DNA of 11,141 nucleotides from an uncultured Porphyromonadaceae bacterium (GTDB taxonomy: Bacteria > Bacteroidota > Bacteroidia > Bacteroidales > Muribaculaceae), in NCBI GenBank assembly GCA_947174735.1, contig CAMWKC010000051.1:1-11141 (forward strand), read 5' to 3'. Positions 1 through 8,047 of this stretch are shown in pieces. The notes beneath the pieces were generated by a model. The model saw only the letters and a list, made by a program, of their open reading frames with translations, ran no database searches and had not been told where the DNA came from. Position 1 is the stretch's first letter; every line of letters begins with the position of its first letter. The translations under genes and the position numbers were made by a program.

Positions 1-196
1 ATTTTAGTTTTTTTGAAGTAATCCATACATACATGGCTCCTGTAATGATAAATATGATACCGCTTGCAAACCTTAAAGATAGCTTGAAATTACTGTCAAG
101 AGCACTGATGAGTGTGATAATAAGTCCGCATATAATGCAGACACTACCACATACAAGTCCGGTTTTATTATATAGTCGTTGGTTATCTGTTTCCAT
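1..196 (-). CDS. Small two-helix membrane protein, unknown function, 3' end off window
   Basis: An open frame starts at an ATG at 196-194 and stays open to the left edge, giving 65 visible residues with no stop. The protein begins METDNQRLYNKTG, a polar head. Two hydrophobic segments follow: roughly residues 14-32 (LVCGSVCIICGLIITLIS) and residues 46-60 (GIIFIITGAMYVWIT). They are separated by a short charged loop with Asp, Lys and Arg, and a Lys-rich SKKLK comes after. This is the pattern of a small inner-membrane protein with two transmembrane helices. I recognise no family. It lies downstream of the arg operon terminator, so it should have its own transcription start, and a short dyad lies just upstream of its start. 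The start has no clear Shine-Dalgarno sequence, which is common in Bacteroidota. The stop codon and true length are outside the window. Confidence 0.55.
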   Translation of the reverse strand, partial: METDNQRLYNKTGLVCGSVCIICGLIITLISALDSNFKLSLRFASGIIFIITGAMYVWITSKKLK

Positions 197-213
197 AGAT
201 TCAAAATAAACAG

Positions 214-228
214 TTTGAAAGCTTCAAA
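214..228. promoter_or_regulatory. Short inverted repeat upstream of the small membrane gene
   Basis: TTTGAA at 214-219 and TTCAAA at 223-228 form a perfect 6-bp dyad around a 3-base centre, 17 bases upstream of the ATG at 196. The minus strand also carries TTTG elements here that loosely resemble Bacteroidota promoter boxes. It could be an operator or part of a promoter. A dyad this short can arise by chance. Confidence 0.2.
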
Positions 229-316
229 GGTTAACAATACCAACACTGGCAAAAACTCACATCGGTAGTTGTCTTCAGTTTGTACAGGATGGCGTTGAAA
301 TACTAAAACCCGATAT

Positions 317-364
317 ATAAAATAACCGAAAGGACATCGTAATTTGTCCTTTCGGTTATTTTAT
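317..364 (-). terminator. Strong intrinsic terminator of the arginine operon
   Basis: Positions 317-336 and 345-364 are perfect reverse complements, giving a 20-bp stem around an 8-base loop (337-344). The stem core is ACCGAAAGGACA paired with TGTCCTTTCGGT, with A/T-rich outer ends. On the minus strand it begins 8 bases after the argH stop codon, and its 3' arm runs into TTATTTTATAT, which supplies the U-rich tail. The outer ends are A/T-rich on both sides, so it could also stop transcription arriving on the plus strand. It marks the end of the eight-gene operon and insulates the small membrane gene downstream. Confidence 0.88.
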
Positions 365-372
365 TATGGAAA

Positions 373-1677
373 TCAGCAGGAGGTCAGTCTGTCGAGGCGA
401 TTGTGCATCTTGGCGGCGATACGGTCGTTGCAGAGGCAGCCGATACTACCGATGTGGGTATGATGGACTTCACGGGTAGGTCGGTAGGTACCTTCCTGCA
501 CTCGGGTACCGATAAGGCGGTAGGCATCGCGGAAAGGCATACCGTCGAGTACAAAGCGGTTGACATCCTCGACAGTGAATATATAGTCATAGATACGGTC
601 GTCAAGTATGCCTTCACGTACACGGATATGGGCAAGCATGAAGGTAGCCATATCGAGACATTCAACCAACGTATCAGTTGCAGGAAACATTATATCCTTC
701 AGCAGCTGGAGGTCACGGTTATAGCCTAAAGGAAGATTAGCGGTAAGCAAAGCCAATTCATTAGGGACTGCCTGAAGACGGTTGCATTTACCTCGCATTA
801 TCTCGAATACGTCCGGGTTTTTCTTGTGCGGCATGATACTCGAGCCGGTGGTGAGTTCGTCGGGGAAGCTGACAAAACCGAAATTACTGCACATCCACAT
901 ACAAACATCGGCAGCAAGATGGCCTAATGTAGAGGCTATAGCTGCGACGGCAGCGGCTACGGTGCGTTCTGTCTTGCCACGGCTCATTTGTGCGGCTACA
1001 ACATTATAATGCGGCGAACCGAAGTCAAGCAACCGGGTGGTCATTTCACGGTCAAGCGGAAATGACGAACCATATCCGGCAGCCGAACCTAACGGATTCT
1101 GATTGGCTATATCGAAAGCAGCGCCGAGCAACAAAGCGTCATCCGCAAGGCTTTCGGCGTAGGCACCGGCCCACAGACCGAATGATGAAGGCATGGCAAC
1201 CTGTAGATGGGTATAACCCGGCATCAGTACATCTTTATACTGTTCAGATACCTCAATCAGACGGTCAAACAGACGTTGCATGGCAGCGGCTATGCGACGA
1301 ACCTCATCACGGAAAAATAGTTTGAGGTCGACTAATACCTGATCGTTACGTGAACGGCCCGAATGTATCTTCTTACCTATATCGCCAAGACGTGCGGTAA
1401 GAAGCAGTTCCACCTGCGAGTGAACATCCTCTACCCCCTCCTCTATCACAAATTCGCCACGCTCTATCATCTCACTCACACGCTCCAGTTCAGTCGTCAG
1501 CACAGCTAATTCATCGGAGCTCAGCAGACCGATACTCTCAAGCATTTTAATATGAGCAAGCGAACCCATAACATCATAGCGCGCCAGACGCAGGTCAAGT
1601 TCACGGTCAGCACCTACCGTAAACCGCTCAATCATCTTGTCGGGCTCAAAACCCTTATTCCATAACTGTTTTCCCAT
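373..1677 (-). CDS. argH: Argininosuccinate lyase (ArgH)
   Basis: This cytoplasmic enzyme catalyses the last arginine step, splitting argininosuccinate into arginine and fumarate. The 434-residue protein belongs to the fumarase/aspartase superfamily. HSGRSRND at residues 105-112 is the argininosuccinate-binding motif typical of ArgH. MPGYTHLQVAMP around residues 152-163 carries the family's conserved His157. The superfamily signature GSSIMPHKKN at 278-287 contains the mobile-loop catalytic serine (Ser280). The length is close to the usual 450-460 residues, so the gene looks complete. The ATG at 1677-1675 fits the expected N-terminus, where LWNKGF begins a few residues in. The gene is last in the operon, 42 bases after argE, and a strong terminator starts 8 bases beyond its stop. 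The C-terminus ends in a short basic tail, which is not unusual. Confidence 0.97.
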   Translation of the reverse strand: MGKQLWNKGFEPDKMIERFTVGADRELDLRLARYDVMGSLAHIKMLESIGLLSSDELAVLTTELERVSEMIERGEFVIEEGVEDVHSQVELLLTARLGDIGKKIHSGRSRNDQVLVDLKLFFRDEVRRIAAAMQRLFDRLIEVSEQYKDVLMPGYTHLQVAMPSSFGLWAGAYAESLADDALLLGAAFDIANQNPLGSAAGYGSSFPLDREMTTRLLDFGSPHYNVVAAQMSRGKTERTVAAAVAAIASTLGHLAADVCMWMCSNFGFVSFPDELTTGSSIMPHKKNPDVFEIMRGKCNRLQAVPNELALLTANLPLGYNRDLQLLKDIMFPATDTLVECLDMATFMLAHIRVREGILDDRIYDYIFTVEDVNRFVLDGMPFRDAYRLIGTRVQEGTYRPTREVHHTHIGSIGCLCNDRIAAKMHNRLDRLTSC

Positions 1678-1704
1678 TCTGTGTGTTTGTATATGATTAT
1701 CTGT

Positions 1705-1719
1705 CGGTGCAGACCACCG
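1705..1719 (-). other. Small hairpin between argE and argH
   Basis: CGGTG (1705-1709) and CACCG (1715-1719) are complementary around a 5-base loop, directly after the argE stop codon (1722-1720). No U-tract follows, so it is unlikely to terminate transcription. It could mark an mRNA processing or stability site that sets argH level relative to the upstream genes. The stem is only 5 bp, so this is tentative. Confidence 0.25.
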
Positions 1720-2811
1720 TTATAGTCTTATATTTTTTATTATAGCCGGATACAGACGTAGTGCCTCCTCTATCTCATCAAGACGCACAAATTCGTCAGC
1801 AGTGTGCGAACGCTGCGACATGCCGGGTCCTATCTTCAGCGATGGGATACCGTACATAAGAGCCATATCGGAAGTTGTAGGCGAGATGAAAGTATTGCGA
1901 CCCTGCTCGACAGCCGCACGCACCAACGGGTGAGTATCATCAATAACCGAGGCCTGTATACGTGTGGAACGCGGTGTCAGCACCGACCACCGTACAGCCT
2001 CACGCAACAGTTCTACTGTCTCAGCATTAGTATAAGCGTCGGTAGTACGCACATCGACTACATAGCGGCAGACATCAGGCACAACGTTATGCTGTGTACC
2101 AGCCTCTATCATGGTGACGTTTACTTTTATCGGACCAAGTATAGCGCTACAATCCGGTGCTTCGAAACGGCGCAAACGCTCTATATCCTCAGTAGCACGA
2201 TATATGGCATTTATGCCTTCATTGCGGGCTGCATGACCTGACTTACCGATGACTTCAGCGTCAAGAACAACAAGCCCACGTTCAGCCACAGCCGGTTGCA
2301 TACCGGTAGGTTCACCTACAATCACCATGTCAGGCGTAAGACCTTCAGCTTCTAAATGAGGTAGAAAAGCACGCATACCGAACTCACCCATAACCTCCTC
2401 GGCAGCTGTAAGAGCCAACAGCAGATTGACAGGCAATGCCGTGTCATGCTGAAGTGCAAGGAAAGTACAGGCTAACGACACAACCGAGGCACCGGCATCG
2501 TTACTGCCAAGGCCGTAGACACAACCGTTCTCAACTTCAGCATCGAAAGGATCACGTGTATAGCCGCGTGCCGGACGTACAGTGTCAAGATGCGAATTAA
2601 GCATCAGTGTAGGTCGTGAAGAGTCATAACCCGGTGCCACAGCATAGACATTGTTGTGCAGACGTTTTACATCTGCTACGCCGTTATCACGTAGCCAGGC
2701 TTCAAGTAAATCAGCTGTCGCACCCTCCTCACGCGAGAACGACGGACGTCTTATCATTTCACGCAGCAGACTGACAGCCTTTTCGAGCTGCGAAGTATAA
2801 TCCGCGCTCAT
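1720..2811 (-). CDS. argE: M20 family N-acyl-citrulline/ornithine deacylase (ArgE type)
   Basis: A zinc-dependent M20 peptidase-family deacylase of 363 residues. Metal and catalytic positions are visible, numbered from the chosen ATG: NSHLDTV gives His74 and Asp76; GSNDAG gives bridging Asp105; AAEEVMGEFG gives Glu138 (general base) and Glu139; GEPTG gives Glu167; SHTADE gives His336. GKSGHAA (His193) lies in the dimerisation/lid domain. Because the operon's transcarbamylase is the N-acylornithine type, the likely substrate is N-succinyl- or N-acetyl-citrulline, yielding free citrulline for ArgG. An ATG at 2844 would add 11 residues but overlap argB by 37 bases. I chose the ATG at 2811 because it forms a 4-base ATGA overlap with the argB stop, a classical coupling arrangement. 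The exact acyl group is inferred from context, not from this protein. Confidence 0.9.
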   Translation of the reverse strand: MSADYTSQLEKAVSLLREMIRRPSFSREEGATADLLEAWLRDNGVADVKRLHNNVYAVAPGYDSSRPTLMLNSHLDTVRPARGYTRDPFDAEVENGCVYGLGSNDAGASVVSLACTFLALQHDTALPVNLLLALTAAEEVMGEFGMRAFLPHLEAEGLTPDMVIVGEPTGMQPAVAERGLVVLDAEVIGKSGHAARNEGINAIYRATEDIERLRRFEAPDCSAILGPIKVNVTMIEAGTQHNVVPDVCRYVVDVRTTDAYTNAETVELLREAVRWSVLTPRSTRIQASVIDDTHPLVRAAVEQGRNTFISPTTSDMALMYGIPSLKIGPGMSQRSHTADEFVRLDEIEEALRLYPAIIKNIRL

Positions 2812-3590
2812 GCCTGACGTACTATTGTGCCTCCGGAAGTGCACAGATCAGTAGCACGGCATATACGCACCTCTCCTACTCCGTCGGCAGAACATCGCAG
2901 AGCATTAGAAAGCTTTGGCAACATACCGCCTGATACTCTGCCGCTGCTCCGCAGTTCATCAAATATAGCCGGTGTGACAAGAGGTACTACGCTCGATTCA
3001 TCAGTCAGGTCAGTCATTACCCCCGGCTGCTCAAAGCAGTAAGTCAGCCGTACGCGTCCTAAACGTGAAGCACCTACTGCCAAAGCTGCCGCAACCGAAT
3101 CGGCATTACAGTTCAGCAGATGCCCGTGGCGATCATGACATATAGCACAAACAACGGGCGTATACCCTGCCTTAAAAAGTGTGTCAAGGAAACGGTCAGA
3201 TATACGGTCTGCATCAATATCTCCGACATTACCATAGTCTATCGGTTCGGCAGCCCGACGGGTAGCCGGTATCAGATCGCCGTCAGCTCCCGACAGTCCT
3301 ACAGCCTGACAGCCACGAGCCTGAAGAGCTGCGACTATACGCTTATTGAGCAGACCGGCATAGACCATCGCCACCACATCGAGTGTTTCATCGTCAGTGA
3401 CACGACGTCCGTCTATCATCTTGCTCTGAATGTCTAAACGCGCACTGAGGCGTGTGGCCTCGCGTCCGCCACCGTGTACTAATACTTTTGAACCCTCAAT
3501 AGCAGCGAAGTCTGTCAGAAAAGCGCTGAGAGCAACAGAGTCATCAATAACATTGCCTCCTATCTTGATTACATTGATTATATCTTTCAT
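2808..3590 (-). CDS. argB: N-acetylglutamate (or N-succinylglutamate) kinase (ArgB)
   Basis: An amino-acid-kinase-family enzyme of 260 residues that phosphorylates the gamma-carboxyl of N-acylglutamate using ATP, step two of the pathway. INVIKIGGNVID at residues 5-16 holds the phosphate-binding Lys9 and glycines. VHGGGREATRLS at 38-49 is the second glycine-rich loop. GRRVTDDETLDVV at 61-73 and NCNADSVAAALA at 160-171 match the substrate and nucleotide regions, and GGMLPKLSNAL at 221-231 carries the conserved Lys226. The length matches short bacterial ArgB forms without an N-terminal regulatory extension, so classical arginine feedback through such an extension is not expected. The gene lies 11 bases after argF' and overlaps argE by 4 bases. 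A succinylated substrate is inferred from the neighbouring transcarbamylase. Confidence 0.95.
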   Translation of the reverse strand: MKDIINVIKIGGNVIDDSVALSAFLTDFAAIEGSKVLVHGGGREATRLSARLDIQSKMIDGRRVTDDETLDVVAMVYAGLLNKRIVAALQARGCQAVGLSGADGDLIPATRRAAEPIDYGNVGDIDADRISDRFLDTLFKAGYTPVVCAICHDRHGHLLNCNADSVAAALAVGASRLGRVRLTYCFEQPGVMTDLTDESSVVPLVTPAIFDELRSSGRVSGGMLPKLSNALRCSADGVGEVRICRATDLCTSGGTIVRQA

Positions 3591-3601
3591 TCCAATGTAT
3601 T

Positions 3602-4561
3602 TTAATGAGGCAATGACTCTAACAGACGTTTGATTACCACCTGTGCCGAGATTTCACGGTTAGCGGCCTCAGGTATTACTATACTGCGTTCCGACTCTAT
3701 CACATCGTCGGTAACAATCATATTGCGGCGCACAGGCAGACAGTGCATAAACCGGGCATTATCGGTGAGAGCCATTTTAGCAGCGTCTACAGTCCAGTCG
3801 CGGTCTGTAGAGAGAACCTTACCGTAATTAGGTGCTGTATAGGCTGACCAATTTTTGGCATATATGAAATCTGCTCCTTCGAAAGCACGGCGCTGGTCAT
3901 ATTCCACATGGGCACCGCCCACGAAAGCCGGGTCAAGTTCATAACCGTGAGGATGAGTTATGACGAAATCATAGTCGGTGGCATTAATCCACTCGGCAAA
4001 AGAATTGGCCACTGCCTGCGGCAGTGCTTTAGGGTGAGGAGCCCATGTCAGCACGACTTTAGGACGCGGTTTGGTTTTAAATTCCTCGATAGTTATAAGG
4101 TCGGCGAAACTCTGAAGAGGATGACGTGTAGCAGCTTCCATACTGAATACAGGACGGCCCGAATAACGTATAAACTGATTGATAACACGTTCTTCATAAT
4201 CCTCATCACGGTCTTTCAGTCCGGCAAACGAACGCACACCTATTATATCGCAGTATGAGCCCATGACCGGTATGGCCTCAAGCAGATGTTCGGCTTTGTC
4301 ACCATCCATAACCACACCACGTTCGGTCTCGAGTTTCCATGCTCCCTGATTGACATCAAGCACCATGACATTCATTCCTAAGTTCATAGCTGCCTTCTGA
4401 GTAGAGAGACGTGTGCGCAACGATGAATTGAAGAATATCATCAGCAGCGTACGGTTACGGCCGAGACCGGTATATGCGAATCGGTTATGTTTTATATCGG
4501 CTGCTTCGGCAAGGGCCTTGTCAAGCGGACCAATGTCGGTAACATCTATGAATTTATTCAT
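3602..4561 (-). CDS. argF': N-succinylornithine carbamoyltransferase (ArgF', SOTCase type)
   Basis: A cytoplasmic transcarbamylase of 319 residues that transfers the carbamoyl group of carbamoyl phosphate to N-acylated ornithine. The phosphate-binding loop reads SSLRTR (46-51), HPLQ is at 147-150, and HCLPVRRN at 273-280 is the conserved C-terminal motif. The whole protein matches what I remember of the Bacteroides fragilis succinylornithine enzyme, including long shared stretches such as GMNV and LDVNQGAWKLETERG. Published work showed that the residue at B. fragilis position 90 sets the choice of acyl group: Glu gives N-acetyl, while Pro, Ser, Val or Ala give N-succinyl specificity. Here that position is Ala90 (codon at 4294-4292) in MDGDKAEHL, so succinylornithine is predicted. 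The gene sits between argD (39-base gap) and argB (11-base gap). Confidence 0.92.
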   Translation of the reverse strand: MNKFIDVTDIGPLDKALAEAADIKHNRFAYTGLGRNRTLLMIFFNSSLRTRLSTQKAAMNLGMNVMVLDVNQGAWKLETERGVVMDGDKAEHLLEAIPVMGSYCDIIGVRSFAGLKDRDEDYEERVINQFIRYSGRPVFSMEAATRHPLQSFADLITIEEFKTKPRPKVVLTWAPHPKALPQAVANSFAEWINATDYDFVITHPHGYELDPAFVGGAHVEYDQRRAFEGADFIYAKNWSAYTAPNYGKVLSTDRDWTVDAAKMALTDNARFMHCLPVRRNMIVTDDVIESERSIVIPEAANREISAQVVIKRLLESLPH

Positions 4562-4600
4562 CTTTTTTATCTGATTTGTGTGGTGAGGGAAAAATAGTTA

Positions 4601-5731
4601 TCAACAGTTTATACACTTAGCGAAAGCCTCAAGAAACCGGTCGGCCTGTTCGCGGCTGAGAGACAAAGCCGGCAGCAAACGTAGCGTACGGGCACCGGCC
4701 CCTCCGGTGAAGATATGATGCCGGGTCAGAAGTTCGCGACGCAGACCGGCGCCGTCACGTCCTTCCACTTCCAGACCTATCATCAGTCCGCGTCCGCGTA
4801 CCTGTTCAACTCCGTCAATACCGCTCAGTTTCTCTTTCAGATAAGCACCTATCTCGGCAGCGTTCTGCATCAGATTTTCATCACGCATAATATCGAGCAC
4901 GGCTGTAGCAGCCGCACAGGCGAGATGGCTTCCGCCGAATGTTGTGCCCAACATACCCTTTCGTGCCTCGATGTGCGGGGCAATAAGTACGGCAGCCATA
5001 GGAAAACCGTTGGCTATACCTTTTGCAGCAGTGATTATATCAGGACGTATGCCGGAATACTGATGAGCGAAAAAGCGGCCCGTACGTCCGTAGCCGGATT
5101 GTATTTCGTCAAGTATCAGACAAGTTCCGGTAGCGGTACATTCCTCACGTAGCTGACGGAGAAAATCATCACCCGGTTCATATATGCCCGACACACCCTG
5201 TATACCTTCGACTATCACTGCACAATATTCTTTGGTAGCCAGTTCCCGGCGTACAGCTTCGAGGTCGCCGAGAGATACGAACGTCACATTATCAGTGTTA
5301 TTGAACGGTGCCCTTATATTAGCATTATCGGTAAGAGCAACCGCTCCTGAGGTACGTCCGTGAAAGGCACCGCCGAATGCAAGCACACGCTGACGTCCTG
5401 TAGCGAACGAAGCACACTTCACAGCGTTTTCGTTAGCTTCAGCGCCCGAATTGCACAGAAACAGGGCATAGTCATCATAACCGCTCATAGACCCTAAACG
5501 GTCAGCCAACTGCTGCTGAAGCGAGTTCTGTACCGAATTTGAATAGAAACCTAACCGGGCTACCTGGTCCGCTATGGCCTTGACATAACGGGGGTGTGAA
5601 TGACCTATCGAGATGACGGCGTGACCGCCGTAGAGGTCAAGATATTCAGTACCGTCGGCCGTGTACACATACGAACCGCTGCCACGCACCGGTTCTATAT
5701 CGTAGAGTGAATAAACATCAAATAATTGCAT
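4601..5731 (-). CDS. argD: N-acetylornithine / N-succinylornithine aminotransferase (ArgD)
   Basis: A class III PLP-dependent aminotransferase of 376 residues that interconverts N-acylglutamate semialdehyde and N-acylornithine with glutamate as amino donor. Visible marks are NSGAEANENAVK at 94-105 (cofactor phosphate site), AFHGRT at 122-127, LILDEIQSGYGRTGRF at 205-220 with Asp208 facing the pyridine nitrogen, Lys237 in TAAKGIANGFP as the Schiff-base lysine, and TTFGG at 263-267 for the partner subunit. The length is typical of short bacterial ArgD. The ATG at 5731 gives the expected start, with the YDIEPVRGSGSYVY strand close to the N-terminus. The gene follows argC by 37 bases. Acyl-group preference is inferred from the neighbouring ArgF'. 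Confidence 0.95.
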   Translation of the reverse strand: MQLFDVYSLYDIEPVRGSGSYVYTADGTEYLDLYGGHAVISIGHSHPRYVKAIADQVARLGFYSNSVQNSLQQQLADRLGSMSGYDDYALFLCNSGAEANENAVKCASFATGRQRVLAFGGAFHGRTSGAVALTDNANIRAPFNNTDNVTFVSLGDLEAVRRELATKEYCAVIVEGIQGVSGIYEPGDDFLRQLREECTATGTCLILDEIQSGYGRTGRFFAHQYSGIRPDIITAAKGIANGFPMAAVLIAPHIEARKGMLGTTFGGSHLACAAATAVLDIMRDENLMQNAAEIGAYLKEKLSGIDGVEQVRGRGLMIGLEVEGRDGAGLRRELLTRHHIFTGGAGARTLRLLPALSLSREQADRFLEAFAKCINC

Positions 5732-5768
5732 GTTTTTATCTTCGCTTTAGTTTCGTACATCGGCCGAT

Positions 5769-6755
5769 TCAGAAAGCCAGCGGTTTCAAGCGCAGACCTG
5801 TTCGCTGATCAAGACCGAGCATTATGTTCATATTCTGTACAGCCTGCCCTGAAGCACCTTTGAGCAAATTATCTATGGCGCAGCATACAAGCAGCTTGTG
5901 GCCATGCTTGCTCACCGATATTACAGCTTTGTTGGTGTTTACAGCCTGTTTCAAATCTATATCACCGGGTGCGACTACTGTAAAAGGGGCGTCAGCATAG
6001 AAATTTTCATACAGCCGACGGACTTCTTCAGCCTCAAGCTGACAATCAAAATGGCACACAGCGAAAATGCCGCGTGCGAAATCACCACGCATAGGCACAA
6101 AATTGATAACCGGCGCTTCTCCACCCACACAGCTAAGAGTACGGCCTATCTCAGCCAAATGCTGATGGCCGAAAGGTTTGTAGACTGACAGATTGTTCTG
6201 ACGCCAGCTGAAGTGAGTGGTTGAGCCTGGTTTTACACCGGCTCCTGTCGAACCTGTAAGTGCCGTCACCGACACTTCGGTATCTCCGTGCAGCAGACAG
6301 GCTTTGGCTGCGGGCAGCAAGGCAAGCTGTATGGCAGTTGCAAAACAACCCGGATTAGCAACTAAACGCGACATAGCTATACGGTCACGATTCACTTCAG
6401 GCAGCCCGTAGACATAGCCGGCACTTTCGTCACGGTAATCCTGTGCAAGGTCTATGACACGCAGATGTGCCGGAAGGTCGTTCTGTTCCCAGAACTCACG
6501 GCTATGTCCGTGAGCCGAACACATAAAGAGCACATCAATACTGTTAAGGTCATAGTCTGCACTGAAATGCAGGTCAGTCTCACCGAGCAGACCGGCATGA
6601 ACAGCCGTCACAGGCTGACCGGCATTGCTGGTTGAGTGTATAAAGGCAATCTCAACGTCGGGATGGTTAAGAAGCAGGCGCAACAGTTCGCCAGCCGTAT
6701 AACCGGCACCGCCGATAATACCTACACGCACACGGGTGTTCTGTTCTGTTGTCAT
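5769..6755 (-). CDS. argC: N-acetyl-gamma-glutamyl-phosphate reductase (ArgC)
   Basis: An NADPH-dependent reductase that converts N-acylglutamyl phosphate to the semialdehyde. The 328-residue protein starts with a Rossmann dinucleotide loop, GIIGGAGYTAGELLRLL, near residues 12-28. The catalytic cysteine is Cys137 in ANPGCFATA, and the conserved histidines are in FGHQHLAEI near residues 197-199. KGASGQAVQNMN close to the end is a family hallmark. Start choice: the ATG at 6755-6753 shares one base with the argG stop (TGATG), while an in-frame GTG one codon earlier (6758) would give a 4-base overlap. I prefer the ATG; the protein differs by one residue. Either way translation is coupled to argG. 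The length is close to the usual 320-345 residues. Confidence 0.95.
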   Translation of the reverse strand: MTTEQNTRVRVGIIGGAGYTAGELLRLLLNHPDVEIAFIHSTSNAGQPVTAVHAGLLGETDLHFSADYDLNSIDVLFMCSAHGHSREFWEQNDLPAHLRVIDLAQDYRDESAGYVYGLPEVNRDRIAMSRLVANPGCFATAIQLALLPAAKACLLHGDTEVSVTALTGSTGAGVKPGSTTHFSWRQNNLSVYKPFGHQHLAEIGRTLSCVGGEAPVINFVPMRGDFARGIFAVCHFDCQLEAEEVRRLYENFYADAPFTVVAPGDIDLKQAVNTNKAVISVSKHGHKLLVCCAIDNLLKGASGQAVQNMNIMLGLDQRTGLRLKPLAF

Positions 6756-7969
6756 CACTCGGCACGTCCGTTCTTTACCTGATTGTTGTGATATATCTTC
6801 ATTTGGTTACCGAAGATTTTGGTAAATCCTTTCACATCGTCGGCTGTCCATGCTTTATTGACTTCGCCATACTCGCCGAAATCGGTTTTCATCAGGTCGA
6901 AGTCTGAAGTAACACCTACAAGCGTATAGGAATAAGGACGCAGCTCAATCTCCACAGTACCGGTGACATTGCGCTGCGAACTTTCAAGCATAGCCTCGAT
7001 GTCGCGCATCACAGGGTCAAGATACTGGGCTTCATGCAGGAACATGCCATACCAGTTGGCTACCTGATCCTTCCAATACTGCTGCCACTTGGTGAGTGTG
7101 TGTTTCTCAAGCATCTTATGAGCAGCGATGATAAGTATCGGACCGGCTGCCTCGAAACCTACCCGCCCCTTTATGCCTATGATTGTATCGCCTATGTGCA
7201 TGTCGCGGCCTATGCCGAAACGCGAGCCGATACGCTCCACCTCGCGTATAGCCTCTACCTTGTCGCTATATTCGTGGCCGTTGACAGCAGCTATTTCACC
7301 TTCGACAAACCTTATAGTGAGGCGTTCTGGCTCTTTGGCTGTCACCTGTGAAGGATATGCCTCCTCAGGCAGTGTCTGTTCCGAACGCAATGTCTCCTTA
7401 CCGCCTATCGAGGTTCCCCACAGACCCTTGTTGATAGAATATTCCATCTTCTTAAAGTCTGCCTCAAAACCATGACGGCGCAGATAGTCTATTTCGTACT
7501 CACGGGTCAGTGTGAGGTCACGTGTGGGCGTTATGATTTCGATACCGGGTGCTAAAATCTGGAATGTGAGGTCAAAGCGTACCTGGTCGTTACCGGCTCC
7601 TGTCGAACCGTGAGCCACGGCATCGGCACCTATTTTTTTGGCATAGTCTATTATGGCCATAGCCTGAAATATACGCTCCGAACTTACTGATATGGGGTAA
7701 GTGCCGTTGCGAAGAACATTACCCGCCACCATGTAGCGTATGCTCTTGTCATAGTAGTCGCCGGTGATGTCAAGTGTCGTATGCGAAGCAGCTCCGAGAG
7801 CTTTCGAACGCTCGGCTATGGCCTCGAGTTCTGCCGGTGTGAAACCGCCGGTATTGGCTATCGCGGTATGTACTTCATAGCCTAAATCCTCTGTAAGATA
7901 TTTTACGGCAAATGAGGTATCAAGGCCCCCGCTGAAAGCGAGCACCACTTTCTTTTTGTTCTGTGTCAT
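6755..7969 (-). CDS. argG: Argininosuccinate synthase (ArgG)
   Basis: An ATP-dependent ligase that joins citrulline and aspartate to form argininosuccinate, the penultimate arginine step. The protein has 404 residues, near the usual 400-445. The N-type ATP pyrophosphatase loop SGGLDTS lies at residues 13-19. HGSTGAGNDQVRFD at 120-133 binds substrates. MEYSINKGLWGTSIGG at 175-190 is another strongly conserved family block. The start is the ATG at 7969, followed by the expected short charged lead-in before the first beta strand (KKKVVLAFSGG). The gene follows the GNAT by 78 bases and overlaps argC by one base. It is the first canonical arg enzyme gene in the operon although it acts near the end of the pathway. 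Confidence 0.97.
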   Translation of the reverse strand: MTQNKKKVVLAFSGGLDTSFAVKYLTEDLGYEVHTAIANTGGFTPAELEAIAERSKALGAASHTTLDITGDYYDKSIRYMVAGNVLRNGTYPISVSSERIFQAMAIIDYAKKIGADAVAHGSTGAGNDQVRFDLTFQILAPGIEIITPTRDLTLTREYEIDYLRRHGFEADFKKMEYSINKGLWGTSIGGKETLRSEQTLPEEAYPSQVTAKEPERLTIRFVEGEIAAVNGHEYSDKVEAIREVERIGSRFGIGRDMHIGDTIIGIKGRVGFEAAGPILIIAAHKMLEKHTLTKWQQYWKDQVANWYGMFLHEAQYLDPVMRDIEAMLESSQRNVTGTVEIELRPYSYTLVGVTSDFDLMKTDFGEYGEVNKAWTADDVKGFTKIFGNQMKIYHNNQVKNGRAE

Positions 7970-8047
7970 GTCGGATGTGGGTATGATAAGTCTGTTATCG
8001 GATATTGTGTGTTTGCTGAGGAGATGAGGATTGCTGACTACAACGGT

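Noticed and set aside
1804..2241. 145-codon plus-strand frame opposite argE, and a similar one at 4715-5152 opposite argD
   Set aside because: Both are antisense to strongly conserved enzymes and read as low-quality mixed sequence. They are consistent with the codon bias of the opposite strand.
2809..2844. Upstream ATG at 2844 for argE
   Set aside because: It would overlap argB by 37 bases and add 11 residues unlike family N-termini. The ATG at 2811 gives the standard 4-base ATGA overlap.
7970..8047. GATAA...TTATC dyad (7985-7999) as an internal terminator or operator before argG
   Set aside because: The stem is only 5 bp, with no T-tract and no match to a known operator. It is probably chance in a 78-base gap.
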